NCBI GenBank assembly: GCA_914767885.1
Contig: CAJZBQ010000001.1
Coordinates: 620,001 to 684,000, forward strand
Direction of reading: 5' to 3'
Source of the DNA: Blepharisma stoltei
Taxonomy: Eukaryota > Ciliophora > Heterotrichea > Heterotrichida > Blepharismidae
Length of the DNA: 64,000 nucleotides
Shown here: positions 45,841 through 57,400 of the stretch, piece after piece
Layout of the letters: each line of letters begins with the position of its first letter
Numbering within the stretch: position 1 is the first letter of the stretch
Program-made: the position numbers and the translations under genes
The notes under the pieces: generated by a model
Told to the model about the DNA's origin: nothing
The model's database searches: none
What the model saw: the letters and a program-made list of their open reading frames with translations, nothing else

Positions 45841-46363
45841 GCTAAGAATAGCTGGATGAAATCAGGTTAAGAACCAAGAGTAGCTTTGTCTAGAAGTTTT
45901 AGGCCACTTTCCAATCTGTGGAAAGAGGTATCAAGTTATGCTCTTTTGAGATGGACACTCTCTGCTAAGAAAATGGAATTGTCTTTTTCCTGTACCCGAG
46001 ATATGGTACCTCGGTACCATTATATCATGAAAGCTCATCTCATAATGATATTACTCTCATCAAACACTGCAGAGTTGTAGAATCCATAAGTCGCCCTAAA
46101 AATTAAAGCCTATATAATGAGGACAACTTAATTGCTCTTAGGCTTGTGTCACATTATGGTCGCAATCAGGATGAATCACTTGTCATGGCTGCACTAAATA
46201 TGGCTAATGCTTGACTTCAAGTATAATCTAATCTTCATCCACCAACTAAGCCAAACAGAGGATTTGCAAAGCAGCTAGAAATATATAGTCGAATTCTCTC
46301 AATCAGAGAGCCAGCAAGTACTACAAAGCGAAATGCTTCATGTGCCTGCACTTTATTTTAATA
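45841..46363 (+). pseudogene. Decayed DSP-related coding remnant
   Basis: A frame running from about 46077 to 46363, broken by two TAA codons, contains HPPTKPNRGFAKQLEIYSRI, the expected end of a DSP catalytic domain, and ends NASCACTLF. The part from 45880 to 46076 is open in pieces. It may be the lost 3' part of the phosphatase at 45421 or a second copy. I found no TA pair or short intron that repairs all breaks. Confidence 0.45.
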
Positions 46364-46405
46364 TATATAAATGTAAATAATTATATATAGGAAATTGTGT
46401 ATGGT

Positions 46406-46875
46406 TAAGCACAGACCCCCAACCCTAGCCCTATCATATAAAATGCTTTTATATAGGATATAATGAGCGAATTTTATTTAGATGCCGTAAGAACATTTTA
46501 TGGCGTGCCAAAGCTCACCTCGTTATGCCTTAAACAGCTCTGGCTAATATTTTTGCATTTAATTTAAAAATGAAATACATTAGGTTTTATATTTGCTTAT
46601 AAGCTATTTAAACAGATTTAATCTTTTTAAGCAAATTAATTCAGCACAATCAATGCTATAGGATGCATAACTATGATTAAATTGATTTATTTGTGTCTAT
46701 CGGAAAATAACTGGATTTATGTTTAAACTGATATAATAAAGGAATCCAGATTTTCTTTATTAACTTTCTTATTTTATTAATATAATTTATATATGTGTGC
46801 TGAAATATTAATTTCAAAAATATGATTAATTATCCTATATAAAAGCATTTTATAGGGGATGGGGGATGGGATCTG
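46406..46875. mobile_element. Intergenic TIR element (MITE family D)
   Basis: 470 bp with long inverted ends. The shared core is ATAAAATGCTTTTATATAGG (left 46441, right 46832 on the other strand), outside which come runs of ACCCCCAACCC and CCCATCCCCCATCCCC. TA-bounded. It lies outside genes, so excision cannot be frame-tested. No coding capacity. Confidence 0.82.
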
Positions 46876-47225
46876 TAATTGACAAGGTGCACTATAGTTA
46901 AAATTTAAATCTTAATCAACTTATTTTTATTTTTTGGAAGAAATTTATAGTAGATTCTTTTATTTTTAATATTCTTTAATTTAATAAAAAAGACCAGAAA
47001 TTTATTTCAGAGGAACTTAGCACTTTTGAATTAAATATAAAAACTATGCCATCCACAAGTAATAGGCTTTGAAATTTGCTTGAAAGCATTTATTTCCTCT
47101 TTTCACATAAAAAAATAAGATGATTGAAATATTCCAGTTGGTGATGAATTAAAAAATTAAAAAATCCTATCATATATCATAAAATAAGCCATTAGTTAAA
47201 TATGATTTAAATATCATTAGTTTTA

Positions 47226-48861
47226 CTAATATTTTTGTGGTGATTTCGGAGTTACTTCATTCATAAACTCCGAATACGAAACTCTTCCATCTTTGTCTTT
47301 ATCATATCTCTCCATTAAGCTCTCCACATCTTTTTTAGAAGCAATCAGCCCATGCTCATCCAAAATTTGTTGAAATTCTTTAAAAGTTATGTATCCATTT
47401 CTATCCCTATCAATTATTTGAAAAGCGTCCATAATATTAAAGCTTTGGCTTCTACTTAATCTTTGCCTCAAATTTTCTGCCATAGATTCACATTCTAAGT
47501 GCAGCTGAAGGACCCTTATCAATTTGTTCATAGTTTCAGGCCTAAAAACATTTCTCCTATTAGCCCTTGAGCATTATAAGGGTTAGGCTATTAGAGTCAG
47601 GCGTTATCCATATTGGTGGCGCAGTCATCAATCAAAAGACCTCCCGTTCGGGAGGTTACCTTCTGCCTCCTTCTTACCTTGCGGCTTCAGTCTTGAGTGG
47701 GAGGCCTTGAGCATTATAAGGGACCCTATTTTTTACCAATCTTGCATATTCAGGGTCTTTAGGAGTAAAAAGTTCATTTAATTCACTAAACCTCATCTTT
47801 TTGTCTGAGCTGTGACAGTAGTGCTTAAATAAAAGAGAAATTTCGTCTTTAAAAGTGCGGATTCCAAAATCGTTTAAAGTTTCTTCAGCGTCTAATTCTG
47901 TAAAAAACCCTTTATCATCTATATCAAACATCCTGTAAGCATCAATTAAATTAAAATCAGCCCTTAGGCCGAGCTCTTTAATTGCTGCGTCTAATTCTCT
48001 TGACAAGGCAACTTGCTCGCTTAAAACTTGAGCAATTTCTGAAATATTGACACTTTTTATAGGCGTTTTCCGATAAGAAGACTCTAAAGATCGACTGTTA
48101 TATGAGCTTCTATTTGGTGAAAATGATTTTCTTAGAGGTGAAGAATGCCTTACTGGACTTGCTATTGATCTGTATGGTGACTCAAGCAAAATTTCTGAAG
48201 CTTGAACTGCTTCAACAAACTCAGCATAGCTTATCCTTTCGTCACCATCTGTATCAACTCGTCTTAAAATGGCATCAATGTCCTCTTCATACACAGGAAG
48301 TGAATGCCTCCTAAAAAACTCAGCCAAGTGGTCTCTGGTGATAAAAGACTCGTTTGCATAATTTATGCATCTAAAAGCATCCAAATGCTTATAGTCAATT
48401 TGACTGGTCAAGCTGTATCTAGACGATTCAAGTTGTCTCTGGAATAGGGCTTCTTTTTCGAGCAGTCTAATAAGGAGATATTCCACGTCTAATGAAATTT
48501 TCATATACGATGGACGGGCGATTACGGATTCCCGAAGGTAAGTGTTAGTGGACGGAAGAACGATCTGATAAAAATCTGATATCAAAAGCCTTCCATCTGA
48601 GTCAGAATCGTATTGTCTTATCAGTAGCTGTATGTCTTTATCTGCGGTTTCAATTCTTTTATTTTCAAAAAACTCCTGAATGTCAAGAAAATTCAAGTAC
48701 CCATTTGAAAATCTGTCAAGCTGCCTAAAAACACTTAAAGGCTCAAACTCTCTGTTTCCACAAAGACTTATTCTTGATTTTTCTATTTCGTTTTCTCCCT
48801 CAGCAATAAGCAGTAGAAAATCAGCCAGTTTTCTCTCTGTTTCTATGCTAATTAAAGCCAT
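47226..48861 (-). CDS. Multi-EF-hand protein, split by an unusual IES
   Basis: 493 aa after removal of 47561-47714. At least seven EF-hand-like units in order. Good calcium loops include YDSDSDGRLLIS, VDTDGDERISYAEF, DRDRNGYITFKEF and YDKDKDGRVSYSEF; others are degenerate (FDIDDKGFFTEL). A basic Ser/Arg linker (residues about 235-270, SPVRHSSPLRKSFSPNRSSY) separates two EF blocks. The layout resembles long EF-hand proteins of ciliate cortex, such as centrin-like or calcium-binding cortical proteins; that is inference. The junction is RVPYNRRNVFRPETMNKL. Confidence 0.87.
47561..47714. mobile_element. IES with an 18-bp direct repeat and a strong hairpin
   Basis: 154 bp, TA-bounded. The 18-mer CCTTGAGCATTATAAGGG occurs at both edges (left 47565-47582, right 47705-47722). 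Between the repeats is a GC-rich 122-bp unit with the hairpin GACCTCCCGTTCGGGAGGTT. Removal between TA at 47561 and 47715 restores the EF-hand frame; removing the unit with one 18-mer does not. Confidence 0.72.
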
Positions 48862-49023
48862 AATTCGTTAGCAGAGTTTATAATTCCGTTTAGTGAATGA
48901 ATTAATTTTTTCAATATTAAGTTTGTTTTCTGCTCAGAAAACCAAAGCTAATTTTCACCTATTGGTTTTTTTGTTATTACGTCATGAACCAACATAACCT
49001 TAACAAAATTTCCAGAGATATAA

Positions 49024-50172
49024 ATGGATTTCGAATTTCTAGAATCATATTACAGAACTTATTTCCCGTGCAATGACCTCTGCAGATGGTTAAATCAAGG
49101 AATAATGCTTGAAACAGACAACCCCTTAGACAATAAATCATATTTCGAAAGGCGAGAATTTTCTTTTTATCTTCAAGGAGACGTGTCCTGCCGACACATA
49201 AGCTTTAGTTCACCAGGTGAATTTAGAGAGCAACTTATCCACGATAAACCAGAAAAATTTGGTATTGGGGCAGTTTATACCATTCCCCCAAAAACTAAAA
49301 ATCTCAAAGATAAAGAAATTAAATACGAACCAGTCGAACGAGAATTCGTGATCGACATAGACATGACCGATTACGATAAAGTTCGAACCTGCTGCTCTGG
49401 TGCAGTTGTATGTCAGCTTTGCTGGAAGTTTATGGTGCTCGCTTGCAAATCAATCGACACCATTCTCAAAGAGCTATTTGGCTTCAAAATTAATTTATGG
49501 ATTTATTCAGGCAGAAGGGGTGTTCACTGCTGGGTGTGTGACCCAGCCGCAAGACGTTTAAATGACTTCAAGCGCAAAGCATTAATTGAGTTTTTGAATT
49601 CTGGACCGAATTCTAATTCTCGTTTCCTTGAAATCTGCTGGGAAATTTTTAAGCCTCGCTTTGAGGAAATCATTGTACAGGATCAAAAATTGTTTGAAAA
49701 TCAGGAAAGACTCAACGAATGCGTTGAAATTATTAATGAAGAGTTGGGGACTGATAGTAAATTCACAGTTAAAGGCTCCAGCGAAGAGACATGGGCTGAA
49801 ATTCTGGAATTTATTGACTCACAGCCAGACCCTCAGCTGATAGACCAAATCAAGTATAAGATATGTTTTAAGTATTTATATCCAAGACTCGACATCTACG
49901 TTTCTATGGAAATGACTAACTTGCTGAAATCTCCATTTTCTGTTCACCCGAAGACAGGGAATATTTCTATTCCAATTTTAGTCGAAAATGTTGAAAATTT
50001 CAGAGTCGACAAAGTCCCAAATCTGGCAGGCCTATGTGAGGGTACAGATGATCTTACCCCTTATGTAGAAATTCTAAACAATGTGAGTGACCAACTGAGA
50101 GAGTCCAACAGAAAAGACAGAAAAAGAAGGTCAGCTATTTCTCATGTACAAAATGTGGAGCCAAGGCTTTAA
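49024..50172 (+). CDS. PRI1: DNA primase small (catalytic) subunit
   Basis: 382 aa, uninterrupted. Eukaryotic PRIM1 features: SYYRTYFPCNDLCRWL, the RREFSFYL motif, the metal-binding REFVIDIDMTDYD with the catalytic aspartates (about residue 115), SGRRGVHCWVCD (about 165-175), the third acidic motif YPRLDIYVSMEMTNLLKSPF and VHPKTGNISIP. With the large subunit and DNA polymerase alpha it makes RNA primers for replication. The Cys motif CCSGAVVCQLCW sits where the zinc site is found. Length agrees with the family (about 400). Confidence 0.97.
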   Translation: MDFEFLESYYRTYFPCNDLCRWLNQGIMLETDNPLDNKSYFERREFSFYLQGDVSCRHISFSSPGEFREQLIHDKPEKFGIGAVYTIPPKTKNLKDKEIKYEPVEREFVIDIDMTDYDKVRTCCSGAVVCQLCWKFMVLACKSIDTILKELFGFKINLWIYSGRRGVHCWVCDPAARRLNDFKRKALIEFLNSGPNSNSRFLEICWEIFKPRFEEIIVQDQKLFENQERLNECVEIINEELGTDSKFTVKGSSEETWAEILEFIDSQPDPQLIDQIKYKICFKYLYPRLDIYVSMEMTNLLKSPFSVHPKTGNISIPILVENVENFRVDKVPNLAGLCEGTDDLTPYVEILNNVSDQLRESNRKDRKRRSAISHVQNVEPRL

Positions 50173-50208
50173 AGTATGATTAACTCTTATGGATTATAAA
50201 TAAATTAG

Positions 50209-53002
50209 CTAAAGGTCTGTTTTAGGCTCTTTTTGGCTGTCTTCAGCTGGCTGGGATGTTTCACCAGTTTTAGCATCAGCCTGGCTATTGGCTTCCTCAT
50301 CAGATTTTTTGGCTTCTTCTGGAGCTTTTTCTTGTGCAGCTTCACTTGGTTGCTGATTTTCCTCTGTTTTTTTATCATTTTGCTCCTTATATTCTTGTCT
50401 TGGCCTTCCTGTTTTTTTTATGATTTCTACTCTTTTTTCAACACCTTTGACTTTTGACTCCAAAACTGCAATTTTTAATACTGGCTCTTCCCATTCTGGG
50501 GTATTTTTCTGCTCCTCAACCTTTTGGTCAAGCCATTCAATAGTTTCATTAATTACCATGAAAACTTTTTCTTTTTCAGGTAACGGAATCCATGTTTTGG
50601 TTTTGTTTAAATAGGACATTTCTCTGTAAAGTTCTTGCAATTTTAAATAGCCGTCTAATATTTTGTCTTCTCTTGACATTAATTCTGTTTCTCTGTCAAG
50701 GAATTTGGCTGTCATTTTTTCAAGCTTTGTTTTTTCTTTAATTAAGCCTGAGCTGCCTTGTTTTTTGTAGTCACCAGACTCAAGCCAATGAAGGGTTTCG
50801 TTAATTTGAATCTTTAAGGTTGATAAATCGTCTGGACTGATTACTCTTAAAAATTCTGAGCCTTCTAATTTTTCTTGAATAAAATATATGCCTGTTTATA
50901 AAGCCTAAAATAAATTTTTTTTTAATTTTTATAAATTAATTATTCTTTTATAATTAGCATATATATGACTCCAGTTCATTTCTGTTGTGGGCTAACTGCT
51001 TTCTCTCTTCTTCAGCGACTGTGTATGCATCTAGCTTTTCCTTGATTATTTTTGCAAGATCTTTTTTAGGAGGCAGAGGGTTTCCAAATTCCAATTGCTT
51101 AATATTTAATTCTTGCTTAATAATTTTGTTTTTTTTGACTTTTTCAGTCACCGTTTGTGCAACTGTTTCATTTTCTGGCTTTTTTTGTGCCTCAGTCTCG
51201 TTTTCTGGTATTTTTTGTGCCTCAGTTTCATTTTCTGGCTTTTTTTGTGCCTCAGTCTCATTTACTGATTTTTTTATTTCGACTTCGACCTCAATTTCAT
51301 ATTTTGCTTCAGCGCTGTCAAGCTTCGGAATTCCACTATAATCTAAGCTAAAAACAAAAATTACTTGGGGAGCTTTACCATACCTCTCTTGATTTCCTGT
51401 AACAGAATAAAGTGAAAAAGGCACCCATTCATTATTTTTTTGATAAGAAAAGACACATTCTACGTCATTTTCAATAGTAAACCCAATTTTTTTGGTTTGT
51501 CCTAGGACACTTCCAGACTCAAAAAGAATTTTTTCTTTATTAAATTCTTTATTGCTTGGAGAGGTAAATACAGCTTTAATTGGTAAAGACGTTTTTTCTA
51601 TCAGCCAAAGTGGTTTTACCATAACTTCACTCGAAAAATTTGCAGCATAAATCGCCGCGCCTTGTGCCATTGATTCATCTCCATTTAAATGTGTTTGTGG
51701 CTGTTTAAATTTCTTTTCAATAATTTCCTGTATTTTTGGAATTCTTATAGGGCCGCCCAGAATTTCTATAAAATTGATATCGTCTATTGTCAATTTAGCA
51801 GTATCCAGGGCATTTTGTATTGGTTTTATTAATCTTTCTGTGTGCTTTTCTACAATATTTTCTATAATTTCTCTTTCTAATGTGAATGTAAAATCATGCC
51901 CAGGGATAATATTAGGGACATTGACATATGAGGTTTTGCTTGCACTTAAAGTTTTTTTGGCTTGATTGGCTGCATGCAAAAGCTTAGACATTGCTTTTAC
52001 GTTGTCTTTTACATCAGAACCCCCGCTTGCTATGAATTTTTCATTGAGATATTCAGCGATCTCTGCATCTATAGTCCTTCCTCCGAATTCAGAATCCCAT
52101 GTATTTGCAAGAATTTCGATAGTTTCTACTTGTTTTGCTGACAGTTTACTTGCTTTTTTGAGTGCAGCGAAGTACCTTACAATTGAAACTTGGAGATATG
52201 ATGCCCCCAAGTTATAAATAAGGATTTTATGGTCTGTTTTATTATCAAATCTATCAATTCCATAATATAAAGCAGCCCCAGTGTTATCACTAATCAAGCT
52301 CATCACGTTTAATTTTGCAGCTTCAGCAGCAACTAATAGGCTTCTTCTCTGTGGAACAGTCCAAAAATTCGGCACTGTAATAACGCAATCCCTTGCAGAG
52401 TCCCCTGAAGTTTTATCTGCAAGTTTTCTAATAAATTCTAGCACCATTGCAGCTGTTTCTTCTACTGAGAATTTCTCATTTTTTATTTTAAATTCAATTG
52501 AAAATCTTGAGGAGTCTTCAGAAACTTCAAGCGGGATATAAATTTTTTTACGGAGAATAGCCTAATAAGGAGCATTTTTCGGCTAGTCAAATTAAAATTT
52601 GCTAAATAAAGTTTAAAAATAGTTGGCAGGCAGCTAATTTTTGTCTGATTTAGTGGGCTATTAATTGTAAACTCGTATAAATTCATTGAGAAATCTTTTT
52701 TGAAGATCAGTATCGTTAAAAGCTTTGCCAAGGGCTCTAGTTGTGAAAATTAAAGCAGATTGAGGATCTTTTTGCATGTAATTTGTGGCTTCTTCACCTA
52801 AGAGATGATGCTCGCCTTGTAAAGCAACAATGTTGTGGATCATTCTTTTTGATTGAGGGCTTTCAATGGCACCAAGTTTTCGGCCAGGCTGAATTATTGA
52901 AGTCTAAATAAGATTTACCTTGATTAGTTCAGTCCCGAAATCAATTCCTATTACAGCTCCTGATGCAAAATAAGAAAGTAAAAATAATGCCAGGAAATAC
53001 AT
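50209..53002 (-). CDS. ER HSP70-superfamily chaperone (GRP170/HYOU1/LHS1-like), one intron and two IESs
   Basis: Start at 53002 gives the signal peptide MYFLALFLLSYFASGAVIGI, followed directly by the ATPase phosphate loop GIDFGTEL. One 15-nt intron and IESs at 52558-52677 and 50887-50959 are removed, giving 861 aa. ATPase features: VITVPNFWTVPQRRSLL, LISDNTGAALYYGI, DSEFGGRTID and ILGGPIRIPKIQEII. The C-terminal half is the extended HSP110/GRP170 type: NELESYIYFIQEKLEG, then helices and an acidic tail ending KTDL, a possible weak ER-retention signal. A four-unit repeat with NETEAQKKPE lies at residues about 480-525. These proteins are nucleotide exchangers and holdases for BiP. Confidence 0.9.
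50887..50959. other. Short IES in the HSP70-like gene
   Basis: 73 bp, AT-rich, inverted ends TATGCCTGTTTATAAAGCC and TATGCTAATTATAAAAGAA. Removal gives RNELESYIYFIQEKLEG. Confidence 0.88.
52558..52677. other. IES in the HSP70-like gene
   Basis: 120 bp, TA-bounded, stops in frame. Removal gives KRFLNEFILRKKIYIPLEV. The ends are only weakly inverted. Confidence 0.7.
52904..52918 (-). other. 15-nt intron
   Basis: Minus strand GTAAATCTTATTTAG. Splicing gives GTELIKTSIIQPGRKLG. Confidence 0.92.
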
Positions 53003-53175
53003 TATATACGTGTCAATAGATATTGTATTTACTTTGTAAAATTTTGAAAATATGTATAAGAATATCCTAAAATGCATAAAAATTAAGGAGATTTGCATGA
53101 TAAAATTATATAAATACAGCCAATAAAGTATAAATGAAATTTAATTTAGAAAAATATTTTTGGAAAAATATCAAA

Positions 53176-53976
53176 TTATGACTGCTCAAAATCAACATCA
53201 CAAAACCCTCTATGGTAAAAAAATTCCTTACTTCTGCCCATTTTAAGCACACATCTTTTCAAAAGAACTTTTCATCTGTCTCCAGTTCTTGCTACCTAAT
53301 TATCAGCTTACCTTGTCATAAGAGCAATACATAACATCTTTAGTTTCTGGAATCAAAATATTGGTATCCTCATCACTAATATCGCCTAAATCTTCCTCTT
53401 CTTCTTCCTCTTCAGATGGCTCGATTTCTTGGGCATTTTTTCCTAAATTTTTGTATACTAATTTTCGCAGGTTTTTCATCATAGACTCCTTTTTGGTTAT
53501 AATAAATCAATTAATAATATTTACTGAGAAATTTATATTAAAACAATATATTTTTGGAATTCCAGCTCAGCTTCATTTTGTTCTTCGTCTGATTCTTCTT
53601 CATCTTCATTAGAACTTTCTGAATCACTCTGTGGCTTAGTGATTACTTCTTGCTTCATTGGAATTTGTGGGATTGGAGGATTTTTTATTTCTTGCTCTTG
53701 CTTTTGCGCAGGGGATTTGAAGTATTCTTCGTTTTTAGGGAAATTTTTTTTTGGCTTTGAAATCTTTGGATTTGCGAATAGTAAGTTCTAGTTAAAAATT
53801 ACATGACGGATGACTGGAGGCCGCATGATCTGATTTAGATTTCTTAATCAAGAGGATTTAAAATTTTGAAGAGTGGTTTCTTGTAGTGAAGAATTTTCTG
53901 GGTTTCTTTTAATTTGATCTAAAACATTTTCAATTATTGTATTGTAAAAATCTTCTGTTGTTGCGGAAAGTGCCAT
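53176..53976 (-). CDS. GTF2A1: TFIIA large (alpha/beta) subunit, two introns and a probable short IES
   Basis: 240 aa. The N-terminus MALSATTEDFYNTIIENVLD ... LRNLNQIMR is the TFIIA-alpha four-helix part. The middle is acidic and Gln/Pro-rich. The C-terminus DLGDISDEDTNILIPETKDV then MYCSYDKVARTGDRWKVLLK and GFCDVDFEQ is the TFIIA-beta beta-barrel that contacts TBP. Introns of 15 nt (53788-53802) and 16 nt (53296-53311) are clear. Between the acidic linker (EAELEFQKY) and the C-terminal part the frame shifts; a 47-bp TA-bounded segment fits. TFIIA stabilises TBP on promoters. Confidence 0.88.
53296..53311 (-). other. 16-nt intron
   Basis: Minus strand GTAAGCTGATAATTAG. Splicing gives CSYDKVARTGDRWKV. 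Confidence 0.92.
53500..53546. other. Probable short IES in TFIIA
   Basis: 47 bp, almost pure A/T, TA-bounded. Removal gives EFQKYITKKESMMKNL. Other TA pairs in the same region also keep the frame, so the boundaries are tentative. Confidence 0.5.
53788..53802 (-). other. 15-nt intron
   Basis: Minus strand GTAATTTTTAACTAG. Splicing gives PPVIRHNLLFANPKI. Confidence 0.9.
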
Positions 53977-54453
53977 CTTTTATTTTTAGAAAATGAATTT
54001 ACTAACTTTTGCCCATTTTAAAAGCAAAACTATATTTCATCCGTTAAAAGTGAACAAAGCCATAGAAAAATGCTTATTATTTAGAGCAAGCAAAACAATT
54101 TTGCATAGAAAGTTTTGTGTAAAATATTTTTATATATAAAAAATAATTTTTATAGCGAGACTCATGCTATATTATTAAATTTAGTTGCATTCTAAACATA
54201 AATTTTTATAAATTAAATTATTTTCTTACAAATTTGAATTTTTTTAGAAAATGATCTCAAGAAAGAGAAAAAAATATCTTACTCGCTCTTAATAGAGAGA
54301 GGCAAGAAAGTAAATTTGATCATTTTATGGAAATAATAAAGCGTGTTTTATAATTATTAAGATTAGCTTTAATATATAGACTTATAACTTTCTTAAAATT
54401 AAATAAAAACCCAAAATTAGCAAAATTCTAAAATTATATATAATCAAAAATTA
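53977..54453. other. Intergenic, no supported feature
   Basis: About 480 bp of AT-rich DNA. A pair of patches (GAGCAAGCAAAACAATTTTG at 54089 and CTTACTCGCTCTTAATAGAG at 54278) looks like inverted TIR-type ends, but I cannot fix boundaries. Confidence 0.4.
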
Positions 54454-57400
54454 CTATTTTTCTGTGTTTTCCACTATATCTTTAAAACGATTTTTCAAGT
54501 CTGCTACAAATGACTTTATATTTTTATCCATTAAAAAATTTTCTCTATATTCATCAAGCTTTTTATTAGACCTTCCGCTTTTGATTTGATTTTGGTACTC
54601 TTTCAGCTTTTCCTGGCTAAAAGGAACAGGACTTTTTCTAGGACGAGGATTATCTTCCTCAGAAGTATCAAGATGATCATTAGACGGTTCTGTCTGCACA
54701 TATTGCACTAAATCATCTATTTTCCCTCGGCTTGTTTTTGCGGCGAGGTATTTTCTATTATGAAAAGTATAGTGAGCTTGCTTATCATTTTTTGGCTTTT
54801 TCTCAATATTTTTGTTTCTTTCAGTTGCTGGCATCCTAGGACCATTTGATGACGGAGGTTTTGATTCAGGAGTTTTTGCTCTTAAAAGAAAAGGTGAAAG
54901 TTCTCTATTTTCAATAAAAGGTGATTTACTTTTGTTTTCTGCTCTGACAATGATCCTTTTGAAGTTTTCATTTCTCTCTTTATTTCTCAGCCTTGTTTTT
55001 CTGAAATTGCTAGTCTTGACGGCTGAATCATACGCATTTTTAAGATTATCAATAACAGAATGGCCTTTGGATAAATATTTTTCTGCGAAATCGACAGATC
55101 TTCTATAATAATCAAGCGATTCTTCATACTAAATAAACACTACTCTTTTTAAATACAGTTATATAAATAATTTATTATAAAGAAATAATAATTTTTTATA
55201 AAAAAAAAATTTTTCTGATTATCAGCCAAGTGTATTCCATTTCAACTGCAACATTATGAAAAGCAATTGCTAATATTGGCGCTCTTATATCAATTGTCGC
55301 AAAATCTTGCTCATAAGCAGCTTGGAATGCTTCATCCTGGATCAAAATAACAGCTTGCATTGCATATTCTAAAGCTTTGTCATGCTTCCCTATAAGGGAA
55401 CTCACTGCACATAGATTCAGATGAACATCACCTGTGGGGTTAATAGATAAGGCGTCTTGTAAAAATTTTAATGCAGTTCGATATTTTGCTTGCTTTTTAT
55501 AATAGCATGCGTAGTTATTATAAGTAGCAGAAAGCAAATCTGGATTTGCTCCTGAGAGCTCTTCTGCTTTTTTTAACAGACTTAAGGCTTCATTTTGAGC
55601 GCCTTGATGTAACTTATCCATTGCATGCAAGTTATAAAGCTCACAGAGGCTTGTAGTGGTCTCTTGGTATTCGGCACTACGTTTATCAAGTGTAATAAAA
55701 TCTTGTTCTAGGATTTCGATGGCTTGCTTGTAATTTCCTTCTCTTTTAAACTCCCCCCCCCCTCCGTGAGCGAACAAAACCATTAGAAAAATCCCTATTT
55801 TTTGGTCAAAAACCCACCCTCCGTGAGCGAACAAAAAATTTTTTTACATATAATTTTATATATAGTTTATTATATCTATATTTAATATACAAATAAAGAG
55901 GATAATATTGAAAAATAATTATTAAGTTTGTTTGATATATTATTCAAAGGGTTAAAAAAAAAATACCATAAGTGAAAAGGTTGAATTTAACAATTTTAAA
56001 TTTAAGACAAAAAAATGAATAGAAGAAATCGATTAGATAATTAACTTCTTCATATTAACTTGATGGCTGAAAATCTTTGGATGATTAACGCCATAAGAAC
56101 CCGTCAACTCAAATGATTTTCTGACAAGTTGAGGGCTTACAGCATCTCACGCCTTTGAAGCAATGTTTATCAGTTGCTGGCGATCAAGAGCTTTGAGGTT
56201 TCCAGTTCTTTTCGATCTTCTTTCAATCTGCTCTGTTTTGGAATTTGATTCTGAAATCTGTTGTTTTTGATTTGAAATTTGCAATTACCAGTGCGTCAAG
56301 TGGTTGCAAATACTTTGTGCACCCTCCAGGGATCACAATTTTGGTTGCATCTAAATCTGAAATTGCATTAGAAATCATGATAGTTTTATGACTTCCAGCC
56401 TGATCATAAATCAGCAGTTGGTTTTCTCGTCTCAATATTGTTCTGAGGTAGTCATTAAGAATCTGGTCAGAAATGTAGCCAGATTTATTTGATTTTATGA
56501 TGACATTTTCTGGAATATTCAGTCTTTCTCTTACAAGGTTCGGGATCTGGCCATTTTTCTCTTGAAAAATGAGCAAAGCAGGCATTTTTTCTCCATCAGC
56601 TCTAATCATAAGCATAACAGTGATAAAATGGTTCATTTTAGCTGATTGAACGCCTAGAATTCGTTGAGTTCCCTTGAAATCATAAGTGAACTTGCTTTTT
56701 ACATCTCAATCAAATCTCGTTTCATCGAAATTGTAAATGTTAGATGGAACGAATTGAGGAAGCAATGACGCTAAATCATCTAGGTATTGCCTGACAAGTC
56801 CCGCCCCCCCTTCGATTGGCTTAATGCTTGAGGCATTGATTTTTCTGAAAGATAAATTATTTCTGGTCCTAAATCCTTGCCACCATTTATCTCCACAGCC
56901 GAATCGCGCCAATCCCATTTCTGCCGCCAAACTTTTTGCTTTCTCCTCAATCGTTGATCTGAGAACCTGAATACCTTGCTCACGGATTGCAGTAAACCAA
57001 TGAACTAGTTCTTTCTCTAGCTCTGGAAATTGAGTGAAGCTTTCTAATTTTAATTTTTTATCAGATTTTACTGATTTCTTCAACTCATCAAGCTTATTCA
57101 CCCATTCGGAAATCGAGCTAAAGGAGTTGACATGAAACTTTGCAGCAACATCTCTCATGCTCATCTCATTTTGGTGTTGAATGTAAAATTCAGCAATTTC
57201 AACTTTCTGCCAAATTTCAATGTACTTTCTTTTCCCTTTGTACATTTTTATTATGATTTATAGAGAATTTGCTTATTATATTAAATAAGAAAATATATAA
57301 AATATTTTAACTGAATGCATATATTTATTACTAATAGGTTTATTGATTATTAAATTATTGAAAAATTAAGCTGTGTTTTACCTTTAATCAAATGGTATTC

